Positions 8,290-17,409 are shown, counted from the first letter of the stretch. The stretch: 64,000 nucleotides of DNA from Orenia metallireducens (GCF_003001995.1 NZ_PVNB01000008.1:1-64000); one strand, 5' to 3'. A program made the numbers and translations. The notes: generated by a model not told the origin, from the sequence alone.

Positions 8290-8850
8290 TTGAAGATCGG
8301 TGTAATTAGTGACATTCATGGTAGCTTAACTGCTTTTAAAAAAGCAATCAAATATTTAGATGAGGTTGATATGATTTTAGTGGCAGGTGATATCTTATAT
8401 CATGGTGCTAGAAACCCTTTACCAGAAGGATATGATACTAAGTCTTTAGTTGAGGAGATTAATCAATTTGAAGGAAATCTATTAGCTGTTAAGGGAAATG
8501 TAGATGCCTTGGTAGATGATTGGGTCTTACCTTATCCCTTGGCTGAATATGCAGTAGTTGATGATAATGGGCGTAGAATTGTTATTTATCATGGTTATCA
8601 GCATGAAAAGGAAGAGGATAGGGTTGCTTTTGCCAAAAGGTTTGGTGCTGACATCTTAATCTTTGGTCATACTCATCAACCAGTAGCTAAAGAAGTAGAT
8701 GGAGTGATATTATTAAATCCTGGCAGTGTATCTTTACCTAAACAAGAGCCTCAAATTCCTACCTTTGCAGTGATTGATGATAAGATTGATATAATCTCTT
8801 TGGAGGATGGAAAGAGGTTGATCGATTATATTGATTTAGAAAAAAGATAA
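8290..8850 (+). CDS. YfcE-like metallophosphoesterase
   Basis: A 186-residue calcineurin-like phosphodiesterase, cytosolic, two-metal. The metal-binding motifs are in order: SDIHG near the N-terminus, AGDILYHG, GNVDA (the GNH/D motif), IVIYHG and FGHTHQP. YfcE-type enzymes cleave phosphodiesters in vitro; the natural substrate is unknown. An in-frame GTG at 8281 lies within the SD (GAGGTGAT), so the TTG at 8290, which gives the family-typical start M-KIGVISDIHG, is chosen. It may be co-transcribed with the diguanylate cyclase upstream, with no clear functional link. Confidence 0.88.
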   Translation: MKIGVISDIHGSLTAFKKAIKYLDEVDMILVAGDILYHGARNPLPEGYDTKSLVEEINQFEGNLLAVKGNVDALVDDWVLPYPLAEYAVVDDNGRRIVIYHGYQHEKEEDRVAFAKRFGADILIFGHTHQPVAKEVDGVILLNPGSVSLPKQEPQIPTFAVIDDKIDIISLEDGKRLIDYIDLEKR

Positions 8851-8882
8851 AAGGCCAACATCAGTTGGTCTTTTATCTTTTT
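8841..8882. terminator. Bidirectional terminator between convergent genes
   Basis: A long stem (AGATAAAAGGCCAAC with GTTGGTCTTTTATCT, one G-T pair, ATCA loop) has A residues on one side and T residues on the other. It therefore serves both the phosphoesterase gene and the flavodoxin gene on the other strand. Confidence 0.9.
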
Positions 8883-9339
8883 ATTCTATTAGATTTTCGG
8901 CAAAGGCTATAGCATTGCTCAAATCTTCATCATTAGGTCTTTCTTTTTGGATGCCACCAATTAATTTTAATAGTCCATAGGTATCAAAGCCTCGACAGGA
9001 GAAGATTCCAATTAACTGATACTTTTTTTCTAATAATCTCTTCTTTAGTTCTTTGTTGAAGTTGTGAATGATAGGTAGTTCTCTTAAGCCACTGGTAGAG
9101 AAGATGAAGGCTTTTTTTCCTTTGACCTCTGGCAAGTCTTCTGCTAAGCTTAATAATTTATGGTGGTGTTTGCCAAAATATATTCCTGAACCAAAGCCGA
9201 TTAAGTCATATCTACCGATGATTTGAGGTGTGGCATCCCTAGTAGATAATATATCGGCATTAATAACGTCTGCCATTGTTCTAGCAATTTTTTCCGTATT
9301 GCCATGGTGAATTGATTTATAGACTATTAAGATTTTCAT
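8881..9339 (-). CDS. Flavodoxin-domain protein
   Basis: A 152-residue cytosolic FMN-binding electron carrier or quinone/flavin-dependent redox protein. The phosphate-binding loop is KSIHHGNTEKIARTMA near the N-terminus (a variant of T-x-TGNT), and the second FMN loop is FSTSGLRELP. The region GSGIYFGKHHHKLL is typical of the Flavodoxin_5/HemG-like group. Redox partners cannot be named. The SD GGGGGAC precedes the ATG. It is convergent with the phosphoesterase gene and shares its terminator. Confidence 0.85.
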   Translation of the reverse strand: MKILIVYKSIHHGNTEKIARTMADVINADILSTRDATPQIIGRYDLIGFGSGIYFGKHHHKLLSLAEDLPEVKGKKAFIFSTSGLRELPIIHNFNKELKKRLLEKKYQLIGIFSCRGFDTYGLLKLIGGIQKERPNDEDLSNAIAFAENLIE

Positions 9340-9622
9340 TACTTTAGTCCCCCTGATACTTATATTATTAACCCCTTTAAAATTGCATCAATAACTATAT
9401 TATATAAATTTTTGCTTTTAACAGCAAGGTATATTATTGATTTAATTTTTTATTTCAATTATTTGCTACTTTCAATTAAGATATTAATTTAGTGGCATAA
9501 GTCAAACTCTAAATAAATATTATATGAGTAGATAGTTTTTAATGGAAAATTATATAATTTAAGTTATTTTCAAGATGATAAGTTAGTCTATAAGTGTTAG
9601 TGATATAGAAACGGAGGAGAAT

Positions 9623-11656
9623 ATGATTAGAAAGAGAGGATTATTTTTAATATTAAGTTGTTCTTTTCTACTATTATTTTCGATTAATTCTAGGGTTAAA
9701 GCAAAACAGCAGAATCATAACCCAGTAATTAATGCTATTTATGCAAGTAAAGAGATCATTAGTAAAGGAGAATCTGTTGAGATTATCGTTGAAGCTGATG
9801 ATTTGGATAATGATCAATTGGACTATCAGTGGCTAGCTGAAGAGGGGCAGATTATTGGAACAGGAGAGCGGATTACTTACTTTCCACCAAAGCTTAAGGG
9901 AAGTTATAAGGTAACTGTGATTGTTAGTGATAAGTATGGGGAGAATGTATTAGCCACCAAAAGAATAGATGTAATGAATTTAGAGGTCTCTTTAGAATTA
10001 GAAAGGGAATTAATTCATCCTGGAGAGAGGATTGGAGTAACTGCAGATACTGGTAACTATACTGGGGATTTGAGCTATAGCTGGACAACTGGTTATGGAA
10101 GTATTGAGGGGCAAGGAAAGAAGGTTACTTATATTGCTCCAGATAAGGAAGGGCTATATAATATTAGGGTTAGTATAAGAGATAGGCAAGGTGTTGAGCT
10201 AAGAACTAGCATTACTGTTGAAGTTAGAAATTATTTACCTAAAGTCGTTAAAAAACTTGTAGCTAAGCCTAGATCTATTACTATTGATGATAAGCATAGG
10301 GTGGGCAAGGCAACTCTTAATATTAGTGCGATTGATTTTAATGATGATAAGTTAGCTTATGTGTGGTCTGCAGATGAAGGCAAGATTATTGGGCAAGGCG
10401 CAAGGGTTACTTATCTATCTCCTACCTACAGTACAACTGATAGTGTTGAGGTTAAAATCTCTGATAGTTATGGGGGAGAGGTTAGTCAGAGAATCGATAT
10501 TAATGTAATCAAGGTCTGGCAGAGAAGTTATGGTGGTATTGCTTATGATGCCTTTGAAGCAATAACTAATAGAGAGGATGGATACCTTGCAGTAGGCTAT
10601 ACAACTTCCTTTAATAAGGATTGGGTCTACCCCTCAGGTTATTTAGTGGGAATAGATGAAGATGGTAAGGAGCTCTTCTATAACTATGATTTTTTTGAGG
10701 GTAAAGAGGATTTATTCTTTAGTGTAGTAGCAAGTAATGATGGGAATTATTTATTGGGAGGATATAAGGGGAATAACAAAAATCTCAGTAATGATGGTTA
10801 CCTTGTTAAAATTGCTAAGAAGGATGGAAAGAAACTGGCTGAATATAAATTAGATAATTCTAAAAGTAATCAACAGATCTATCAGTTATATTCAATTGAT
10901 GATGGGGAGTATATAGCTGTTGGTTATAGTAGTAAGATAGGTAATGATGGGTATTTAGCAAAGTTGAATAATAATAATGATAAATTATTGGAATATACCT
11001 ATAATCATGATCCGAGTGGTAGTAATGATTATTTTAATGATGTTATAGCTAGTAATGATGGTGGATATTTATTAGTTGGTCATACTAGTCCCTTTGATAA
11101 TAGAGATGGCGATGGTCTACTAGTAAAGCTAGATAATAAAGTCAAGAAGGTTTTTGCATATACCTATGGGAAAGAAGGCTTAGATGAGAGATTTGAAAAG
11201 ATAATGCGAACTGAAGATGGAGGGTATTTATTGGTGGGTGCTAGAGGCGTTACTACAGACTGGCTTTATGATGGCTATATAGTCAAGGTCGATAGTCAAG
11301 GAGAGCTAATATTTTCTAATACTTATGGCAGCAAAAAAGGTGATGATGGGTTTAGAGCAGTAGCAGCAACTGATGATGGGGGATATCTCTTAGCTGGTTA
11401 TAGCAATTCTGCTAATAAGGGTGATTATGATGCTTATCTGGTCAAGATAGATAGCCAAGGTCATCAAGAATGGTCAAAGCTTTATGGTGGTATAGAGAAT
11501 GATGAATTTATGGACATTACTTTTAGTAATGATGGGGGGTATCTTTTAGTTGGTTATACAAACTCTTTTGCTAAAGGTGAGAGGGATGCTTATATTGTGA
11601 AGATTGATAAAGAAGGTAGAACAGGACCAGATCCAGATGAGATAGTGATAAGATGA
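9623..11656 (+). CDS. Secreted protein with three PKD/Ig-like domains and a seven-repeat beta-propeller
   Basis: A 677-residue exported protein. Residues 1-27 are a signal peptide (basic start, hydrophobic core, VKA end). About 35-297 hold three Ig/PKD-like repeats, each with D-L-x-Y-x-W and G-x-I-x-G-x-G-x-x-V-TY signatures. About 300-665 hold seven repeats centred on DGGYLLVGY or close variants (EDGYLAVGY, NDGNYLLGGY, DDGEYIAVGY and four DGGYL copies), roughly 45-55 residues apart. Seven such units suggest a closed seven-bladed propeller. There is no anchor motif, so it may be free or loosely bound at the surface. The ligand is unknown; carbohydrate or protein binding are both possible. SD GGAGGA. 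Monocistronic. Confidence 0.8.
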   Translation: MIRKRGLFLILSCSFLLLFSINSRVKAKQQNHNPVINAIYASKEIISKGESVEIIVEADDLDNDQLDYQWLAEEGQIIGTGERITYFPPKLKGSYKVTVIVSDKYGENVLATKRIDVMNLEVSLELERELIHPGERIGVTADTGNYTGDLSYSWTTGYGSIEGQGKKVTYIAPDKEGLYNIRVSIRDRQGVELRTSITVEVRNYLPKVVKKLVAKPRSITIDDKHRVGKATLNISAIDFNDDKLAYVWSADEGKIIGQGARVTYLSPTYSTTDSVEVKISDSYGGEVSQRIDINVIKVWQRSYGGIAYDAFEAITNREDGYLAVGYTTSFNKDWVYPSGYLVGIDEDGKELFYNYDFFEGKEDLFFSVVASNDGNYLLGGYKGNNKNLSNDGYLVKIAKKDGKKLAEYKLDNSKSNQQIYQLYSIDDGEYIAVGYSSKIGNDGYLAKLNNNNDKLLEYTYNHDPSGSNDYFNDVIASNDGGYLLVGHTSPFDNRDGDGLLVKLDNKVKKVFAYTYGKEGLDERFEKIMRTEDGGYLLVGARGVTTDWLYDGYIVKVDSQGELIFSNTYGSKKGDDGFRAVAATDDGGYLLAGYSNSANKGDYDAYLVKIDSQGHQEWSKLYGGIENDEFMDITFSNDGGYLLVGYTNSFAKGERDAYIVKIDKEGRTGPDPDEIVIR

Positions 11657-11689
11657 TTATTTGGCTAGTAGCCATTAACCATACTTATA

Positions 11690-11720
11690 AAACTGGGCGA
11701 TATATCGCCCAGTTTTTTTT
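11690..11720 (+). terminator. Terminator of the propeller protein gene
   Basis: A perfect 13-bp palindromic stem (AAACTGGGCGATA with TATCGCCCAGTTT) runs into a T tract. Confidence 0.92.
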
Positions 11721-11729
11721 GAGGTATAT

Positions 11730-12773
11730 TTAATTTTGATTTAATGTCTCTAGATGTTCTAAATAGGTTGAAATAGGAACTGTATTAGCAATTCCTGAAT
11801 TTTCCCCAATAATAAATATTTGAGAAGAATATAGTCCTGCTGAATAATAAGCATCAATATCTGTAGTTGCATTACCATAAGCTCTTTCAATATGGACCCC
11901 TTTATTGATAATTTTATTTAAATAATTTGTTTTATAAACATCATTTTCTTCAAAAGTATCTTCATTATATTTTGTATGAAGTATTCCAAAAGGAAATTCT
12001 TTTTCTATTAACCATTTTCGGCTTAAATCTGATCCCCAATAAGGTCTAGCGGTTAAATAAATAATATTATATCCTCTATCTACGTAATATTTAACAACAT
12101 CTTGTGCACCTGGATAAGCTTTCGATTGATAAAGCTCATCACATAATTCTGATGTAAATTCTTTAACAAACTCTATATCATTTAAAGTAAGGGTTCCATC
12201 TATATCAAAAACAACAAAATCTTCCCTATCCCTAATTATTTGAATATAGGAATCTGCAAAAGTTCCATCTCCTTCAACATACATTCTAACAATACTAATT
12301 CCTAAAGGTAGCCTCTTATCTTCTGGAATATTAAAATAAATTCTTCCATCATAATCAGTCTTTCTTCTACCATATTTTATCCATTGTGGATTTTCACTAG
12401 AAAAAGACCAAACATAAATTGATATCCACTCGCCTTCTAAATCTTTTCTACTTTTGCCATAATGAAATTTACCTTCAACTCTTTGAGACTCATATTGGCT
12501 AAATATTTTATCATATCCATTATGGTGAGGTGTGTGATTAACTAGAGGATAATTCCACCAGTTATTAAAAGTTTCAGTTGGCTTAGGAGGAGGAAAATTT
12601 CCAGGTTTTAAATTATAATAGTGTGTCTGATTTCTACTAGAATATGATTTTGACAAGGCTTCTTTTGTGCTTGCTGTTGAAGTTGATTGAAAAGCAAATG
12701 AAACAGAGGTATTAGCTAATACTAAACAACTTAAAATAAATAAAAACAATAATTTTTTCTTCAATAAATACAT
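11730..12773 (-). CDS. Exported HAD-superfamily protein with lipin/LNS2-like domain
   Basis: A 347-residue protein with a signal peptide (about 1-27) and a C-terminal LNS2-like HAD domain (about 185-320). The HAD nucleophile motif DIDGTLT is at 190-196, motif II/III elements follow (YNIIYLTARPYW), and the D-x-D-x-T catalytic residues seen in lipin phosphatidate phosphatases are intact. About 95-180 resembles the beta-rich segment that precedes LNS2 in PITP/Nir-type proteins. The reported frame begins with a GTG inside the SD (GGAGTG); the ATG at 12773 is preferred. An exported lipin-like phosphatase acting on phospholipid is a plausible role, but substrate and location are inferred. Confidence 0.7.
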   Translation of the reverse strand: MYLLKKKLLFLFILSCLVLANTSVSFAFQSTSTASTKEALSKSYSSRNQTHYYNLKPGNFPPPKPTETFNNWWNYPLVNHTPHHNGYDKIFSQYESQRVEGKFHYGKSRKDLEGEWISIYVWSFSSENPQWIKYGRRKTDYDGRIYFNIPEDKRLPLGISIVRMYVEGDGTFADSYIQIIRDREDFVVFDIDGTLTLNDIEFVKEFTSELCDELYQSKAYPGAQDVVKYYVDRGYNIIYLTARPYWGSDLSRKWLIEKEFPFGILHTKYNEDTFEENDVYKTNYLNKIINKGVHIERAYGNATTDIDAYYSAGLYSSQIFIIGENSGIANTVPISTYLEHLETLNQN

Positions 12774-12963
12774 ATATAACACTCCTTTTTTTATAGTTGT
12801 ATAATAATATTGTCCAATATTTGTTTTAAATTTAATTAAATTACAGGTTAATTTATTGTTAATTTTTTATGGAAAGTAGAATCAATTTTTATTACTACTA
12901 TGAAGATAAATAGTTAGGGTAATTTGAAAATAATTAATAAAACTTAAAGCTAATTAAAAAATC

Positions 12964-12992
12964 TTGACATTTGCTAGGGGGTATGTTATTAT
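12964..12992 (+). promoter_or_regulatory. Promoter of the NhaC/YuiF-like transporter gene
   Basis: TTGACA at 12964-12969, a 17-base spacer and TATTAT at 12987-12992. The spacer carries AGGGGGTAT (12976-12984), the same sequence as one half of the G/C-tract palindrome at 20217-20239, here without a partner. Confidence 0.75.
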
Positions 12993-13058
12993 TGCTTTAG
13001 CGAATTAAAGTAATGATATAGTAAAAAGATAAATAAATCAAGAGGAGTGTTTTTTTAA

Positions 13059-14375
13059 ATGAATCCAGTACTTATATCAGTCATAGTAATGATTGGGTTG
13101 AGTTTAGCCAATCTAAATGTAATTTTAGCGTTATTAGTAGCAGCAATTGTTGGGGGTTTAACTGGTGGTTTGGGCTTAAAAGAGACTATGTCTACCTTAA
13201 TTGGTGGCATGGGCGGAAATGCTGAAACTGCCTTAAGTTATATCTTACTTGGAGCTTTAGCAGTAGCAGTACAGCAGACAGGAATTGTAGCTTTAATCAG
13301 TAATAGTGAAGCTTTGAAGAGGATAATTGGTAATAAGAAGGGAGTATTTATCTTCTTATTAGCCATGTTTGCTAGTTTGTCTCAAAATTTGATTCCAGTA
13401 CATATTGCCTTTATTCCTATCTTAATCCCACCATTATTGGGGTTATTTAATAAGTTAAAGGTTGACCGTAGAGCAATAGCTTCAGCTCTAACCTTTGGTT
13501 TACAGGCACCTTATATGGCTATTCCAGCAGGTTTTGGTCTAATATTTCATGGTATTATCCGTGATGAGATGGCAGCTAATGGAATGGATGTTAGTTTAGG
13601 TCAGATTGCTAGTGTGTTATGGATACCGACATTGGGGATGCTATTTGGTTTGATAGTAGCCATCTGCTTTACCTATCGTAGTAAACGTGATTATGAACTT
13701 GATGCAGTTCAACAGACCCAATTAGAGGTAGCAGCTACTACAGAGAATAATATATCTTTTAATAAAAGTCATGTTTTTGCTTTAGTAGCAATGTTTACAG
13801 CCTTAGCTATTCAATTAGCTTATGGTTCTCTACCTTTAGGAGCTTTAGTTGGATTGATTATTATGACAGTAACAGGCAGTATTAAATGGAATGACTTACA
13901 TGATTTAATTGATGAAGGAATTAAGATGATGGGCTTTATTGCCTTTGTAATGTTAATTGCAGCAGGTTATGGAGATGTAATTAGAGCAACAGGTGGGGTA
14001 GATAGTATAGTCCAATCTGTTGTAGGTGGAATTGGAGGAAGCCAATTTATCGGTGGATTATTGATGTTGATCGTTGGTTTGGTAGTTACCATGGGGATTG
14101 GAACTTCTTTTGGTACTATCCCAATTATTGCAGCAATTTATGTACCATTAGCTCAAAGTTTAGGTTTTAGTCCTCTGGCAACAATTATCTTAGTTGGTAC
14201 AGCAGGTGCTTTAGGTGATGCAGGTTCTCCAGCTTCTGATAGTACTTTAGGACCATCTGCTGGATTAGATGCCGATGGTCAGCATGACCACATCTGGGAT
14301 ACGTGTGTACCGACCTTCTTACATTTTAATATTCCTTTGATCTTATTTGCTTGGATTGCAGCACTAGTAATCTAA
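13059..14375 (+). CDS. Na+/H+ antiporter-family membrane transporter (NhaC/YuiF-like)
   Basis: A 438-residue membrane protein with about 11-12 hydrophobic helices. Sequence features such as ASLSQNLIPVHIAFIPILIPPLL, GTSFGTIPIIAAIYVPLA and the GDAGSPASDSTLGPSAGLD segment near the C-terminus match the ion-transporter superfamily group that includes Bacillus YuiF (Na_H_antiport families). Members exchange Na+ for H+ or co-transport small organic solutes such as amino acids, so the exact substrate is open. A Na+-coupled role would fit a halophile. It has its own promoter and a shared terminator downstream. SD AGAGGAGTG. Confidence 0.8.
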   Translation: MNPVLISVIVMIGLSLANLNVILALLVAAIVGGLTGGLGLKETMSTLIGGMGGNAETALSYILLGALAVAVQQTGIVALISNSEALKRIIGNKKGVFIFLLAMFASLSQNLIPVHIAFIPILIPPLLGLFNKLKVDRRAIASALTFGLQAPYMAIPAGFGLIFHGIIRDEMAANGMDVSLGQIASVLWIPTLGMLFGLIVAICFTYRSKRDYELDAVQQTQLEVAATTENNISFNKSHVFALVAMFTALAIQLAYGSLPLGALVGLIIMTVTGSIKWNDLHDLIDEGIKMMGFIAFVMLIAAGYGDVIRATGGVDSIVQSVVGGIGGSQFIGGLLMLIVGLVVTMGIGTSFGTIPIIAAIYVPLAQSLGFSPLATIILVGTAGALGDAGSPASDSTLGPSAGLDADGQHDHIWDTCVPTFLHFNIPLILFAWIAALVI

Positions 14376-14389
14376 TCGTCTTTCATTTA

Positions 14390-14423
14390 AAAGAAGTAGC
14401 AGAAATTTCTGCTACTTCTTTTT
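14390..14423. terminator. Bidirectional terminator overlapping a stop codon
   Basis: A near-perfect stem (AAAGAAGTAGCAGAA with TTCTGCTACTTCTTT, AT loop) lies between the convergent transporter and DUF2238-type genes. The right arm overlaps the last codons and stop of the minus-strand gene, which ends at 14412. Confidence 0.88.
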
Positions 14424-14996
14424 ATATGTGTCCACTAAATTAAAATTACTAAGAAATAAATGCAAAGCTGCTATTATGGCACCAAATGAATCTGCAATAA
14501 GGTCTAGATTGGTATCTATTAATCCATTTTGATGCTTTGTACTTGAATTTATCAATATATCAAATAAAAATTCAATTATTTCAAAGATTGTTCCCAAAGC
14601 AATTCCCAGTGTAATTACAAAAATAACTCTATAACAATTTGATTTATAAGAATTAGGAAATATCTGTGATATTAATGAATAAGCAAATAAAGAAAAGGAG
14701 TAGGTGCCAAAGATATGTAATAAGATATCAAAAGAAGGTTTTGTCTTATAGAAATTAAAGTATCTTCCTAAAGTAGAATCAGTGAGCATAGTTATAATTA
14801 AAATAATTCTGATGTAATTATTTAATTCTAAATCATATTTAAGCTCTAAAAGAATATATATTATAAAGAGAGAAGTAGCAACGATTATACCTTCATATCT
14901 ATCTCTACCAGCTTTAATTAGCAGAAAAATAGTTAAAATTTGTATAACAATAAAGAATAAGATGGGAGTTAAGGTCATCTTTTTATGTTGATTCAA
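14412..14996 (-). CDS. Membrane protein, DUF2238/YjdF-like
   Basis: A 194-residue integral membrane protein with five or six helices. The D-x-x-L-H-x-x-GT and ExxEFxxD segments and the late DTNLDLIADSFGAIIAA segment agree with the YjdF/DUF2238 family, whose function is unknown. The C-terminal KKK is encoded by the terminator stem. There is only a weak SD (AGCGAGG), and the gene is single. The family call rests on pattern memory and is moderate. Confidence 0.6.
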   Translation of the reverse strand: MNQHKKMTLTPILFFIVIQILTIFLLIKAGRDRYEGIIVATSLFIIYILLELKYDLELNNYIRIILIITMLTDSTLGRYFNFYKTKPSFDILLHIFGTYSFSLFAYSLISQIFPNSYKSNCYRVIFVITLGIALGTIFEIIEFLFDILINSSTKHQNGLIDTNLDLIADSFGAIIAALHLFLSNFNLVDTYKKK

Positions 14997-15196
14997 ATTA
15001 AAACCTCGCTTTAACTATCTGAATTTAGATATTAGTAATCTAAATAATAGAAGTAAAGAAATTATCTTTCTTTGTATTAATAATATTGCCTTAATTTCAA
15101 TCCGTCATTCAAAAGTTTTAAGTAGGGCTATAGTTAATTTTGGATAAAAACTTTCAACTGGAGATTATACAATTAAGGAATTTTTAACTTAGAAGT

Positions 15197-15225
15197 TTGA
15201 CATAATTGGTATAAGTTGTTATAAT
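15197..15225 (+). promoter_or_regulatory. Consensus promoter of the peroxiredoxin gene
   Basis: TTGACA (15197-15202), a 17-base spacer and TATAAT (15220-15225): a full consensus sigma-A promoter about 65 bases before the start codon. Confidence 0.88.
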
Positions 15226-15289
15226 ATAGATAAACACTACTGATAACTATTAGCAATAAAGCTACATATATTTATAAGGGGGAATTAAA

Positions 15290-15754
15290 ATGGGTGAGGT
15301 AATTAAAGTTGGAACAGAGGTTGAAGATTATACCTTTAAGACTCAATATGATAAAGAGATTAAATTAAGTGACTTTAGGGGGAAGAAGGTGCTCTTATCC
15401 TTCCATCCTTTAGCATGGACTGGAATCTGTGCTAATCAGATGAGTGCTTTAGAGGAGAATTATGATAAGTTAAAAGAGCTCAATACAGTGCCTTTAGGGT
15501 TGAGCATAGATTCAATTTATACTAAAAAAGCTTGGGGGGATCATTTAGGGATAGAGAAGCTTTTGATGCCTGCTGACTTTTGGCCCCATGGAGACTTTGC
15601 TCAGAAGATGGGGATCTTTAGAGACGAGGATGGGTTCTCAGAGCGTGCTAATATTATCTTAGATGAAGAGGGTAAGGTTATCTTTACTAAGGTCTATGAG
15701 ATCGGGAATCTGCCTGATTTGAATGAGGTTCTTGATTTTCTTAAAGATAATTAA
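15290..15754 (+). CDS. Peroxiredoxin (AhpC/TSA family), single-cysteine
   Basis: A 154-residue thiol peroxidase that reduces hydrogen peroxide or alkyl hydroperoxides. The active-site motif P40-x3-T44-x2-C47 is present (HPLAWTGIC). Cys47 is the only cysteine, so the resolving thiol must come from a partner or a small thiol (1-Cys type). The FHPLAWTGICANQMSAL segment and the GLSIDS segment are typical of the AhpE/Prx-like group. It is expressed from a full consensus promoter and ends at a very strong terminator, suggesting high expression for oxygen defence in an anaerobe. SD AAGGGGGAA. Confidence 0.9.
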   Translation: MGEVIKVGTEVEDYTFKTQYDKEIKLSDFRGKKVLLSFHPLAWTGICANQMSALEENYDKLKELNTVPLGLSIDSIYTKKAWGDHLGIEKLLMPADFWPHGDFAQKMGIFRDEDGFSERANIILDEEGKVIFTKVYEIGNLPDLNEVLDFLKDN

Positions 15755-15764
15755 ATATTTCTGT

Positions 15765-15805
15765 AAAAAGAAGAACTGCTACCTAAGGTAGCAGTTCTTC
15801 TTTTT
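15765..15805 (+). terminator. Terminator of the peroxiredoxin gene
   Basis: A perfect stem (AAAAAGAAGAACTGCTACC with its reverse complement, TAA loop region) ends in TTTTT. Confidence 0.92.
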
Positions 15806-15844
15806 ATTATATCCTGTACTTAGTTAAAATTTAATCAATGGAGG

Positions 15845-16366
15845 TTATTCTATACTATCAAGTGGTAGTTTAAAGTAGGTTGAGATTATAACTATAGCTA
15901 TAAAGACAAATCCCCAGGCTACTAAAGGTCTTTTGTGGTGAATCCTTAGAATAGAAAAGGTAATTATATTAAAGACAAGAGAGTAGCCTAGATGCCATCC
16001 ATTATGATAAGAGATCGCTTGGCAAGGAATAGATATCAGCTCGATTAATGTGTAAAATAAGACCCATGTCAACATATAGATTATTTCTTTCTTTCCCTTA
16101 GGGAGATGGCTTAGATAGAGCAAGGTAGTACAGGGAAAGATAGTAAAGCTAACGGCTATAGAGATTAATGTATTATTAGGTAGAAGCCTTTCGATAATCG
16201 GTAACGGTTCAAATTTCCATAAAGGATAATTATAATAGAGCAGGTTATAAAGCAGGCTACAGATGATAAAAAAGAGGATAGAAGGGTAATATAAGCTCCA
16301 GTTTCTCCAATCACTCCATTTATAGGCACTATAGATAAAGATGATAAACAGAAGAATTCTAAACAT
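15845..16366 (-). CDS. CBO0543-family membrane protein
   Basis: A 173-residue protein with about five membrane helices. The pattern YLPKGKKEIIYML....W..FYTLIE....... YHNGW....S..FNIITF matches the CBO0543 group of clostridial and bacilli membrane proteins of unknown function; here the first motif reads SHLPKGKKE. It has an AGGCGGG-type SD before ATG and no operon partner. No function can be inferred. Confidence 0.7.
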   Translation of the reverse strand: MFRILLFIIFIYSAYKWSDWRNWSLYYPSILFFIICSLLYNLLYYNYPLWKFEPLPIIERLLPNNTLISIAVSFTIFPCTTLLYLSHLPKGKKEIIYMLTWVLFYTLIELISIPCQAISYHNGWHLGYSLVFNIITFSILRIHHKRPLVAWGFVFIAIVIISTYFKLPLDSIE

Positions 16367-16650
16367 AGTAATCCCGCCTAATCTAAATTAATTGTAATAC
16401 TGTTAGAGCAAACTCATTAATAAGATTTGCTAATTTCAAATTAATTATTGCATAATTTCAAAAAATAAATTAGAAAGAAGGAGTTTTGATAGCAAGGAAG
16501 AATTAAATAAAAGAGTCGTCTGACGTCTAATGATATTACATATTAATATTTATTAAAGATTAAGTTTAAAAATAGCTTGAATGAATTAAGCTATTGGTAG
16601 TAACTAAATAATTTTTTACTACTAAAAATCAATTGAGGGGGAATTAAATT

Positions 16651-17370
16651 ATGCCAATTCATGTAGAGGCTAAGGAAGGTCAAGTAGCAGATATTGTATT
16701 ATTACCAGGGAATCCAGAGCGTGCTAAGTATATGGCAGAAAAGTTCTTGGATGATCCACAACTATATACAGATTATCGTAAGATGTATGGATATACAGGA
16801 ACTTTTAATGGGGTAGAGGTATCCATTCAAACTACAGGTATGGGGGTACCATCTATCTCTATTGTTTTAGAAGAGCTTAAGATGCTAGGGGCTAAGACCT
16901 TGATTCGTGTAGGTACCTGTGGAGCTTTATCCAATGATTTAGAGGAGGCTGATGTGATAATTGCCCAGTCTACAGCTACCATTGGAACTACTATCAATCA
17001 GATAAGTCCAGATATTACTTTAGCACCACCAGCAGATTTTGAATTGATTAAAAACTTATATGAGAGTGCTGTTGAATTAGAGATGCCAGCACATGTAGGT
17101 CAGATTGCTACTTCTGATTATTTCTATGGTAAATCTTCAGATTATGGAGAAGATTTGAAACGCTTAGCAGAATTAGGGGTATTAGCTGTAGAGATGGAAA
17201 CGGCAGCTTTATATAATATTGCTGCTAAATATGGATTGAGAGCAGCTACTGTACTTACTGTATCAGACCATGTCTTTAAAAAGACTAGAGCAGATAAGTC
17301 TAAGATTAAAGAAGGTGTAGATAGAATGACCGAGATGGTCTTAGATACTGTAACTAAAATTTATGGATAA
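16651..17370 (+). CDS. deoD: Purine-nucleoside phosphorylase DeoD
   Basis: A cytosolic hexameric enzyme that phosphorolyses purine (deoxy)ribonucleosides to base and (deoxy)ribose 1-phosphate in purine salvage. The 239 residues match bacterial DeoD throughout: MPIHVEAKEGQ start, LPGNPERAKYMA phosphate loop, RVGTCGAL, EMETAALY and the catalytic Asp in TVSDHV. The length is typical. SD GAGGGGG. It is monocistronic with a strong terminator. Confidence 0.96.
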   Translation: MPIHVEAKEGQVADIVLLPGNPERAKYMAEKFLDDPQLYTDYRKMYGYTGTFNGVEVSIQTTGMGVPSISIVLEELKMLGAKTLIRVGTCGALSNDLEEADVIIAQSTATIGTTINQISPDITLAPPADFELIKNLYESAVELEMPAHVGQIATSDYFYGKSSDYGEDLKRLAELGVLAVEMETAALYNIAAKYGLRAATVLTVSDHVFKKTRADKSKIKEGVDRMTEMVLDTVTKIYG

Positions 17371-17378
17371 TTTCATAG

Positions 17379-17409
17379 TAAAACTCCCCTGCTAAGCAGG
17401 GGAGTTTTA
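17379..17409 (+). terminator. Terminator of deoD
   Basis: TAAAACTCCCCTGCT pairs with AGCAGGGGAGTTTTA around a single central A. The flanking A and T runs let it act in both directions, and the opposite-strand SIMPL gene ends 17 bases beyond. Confidence 0.9.
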
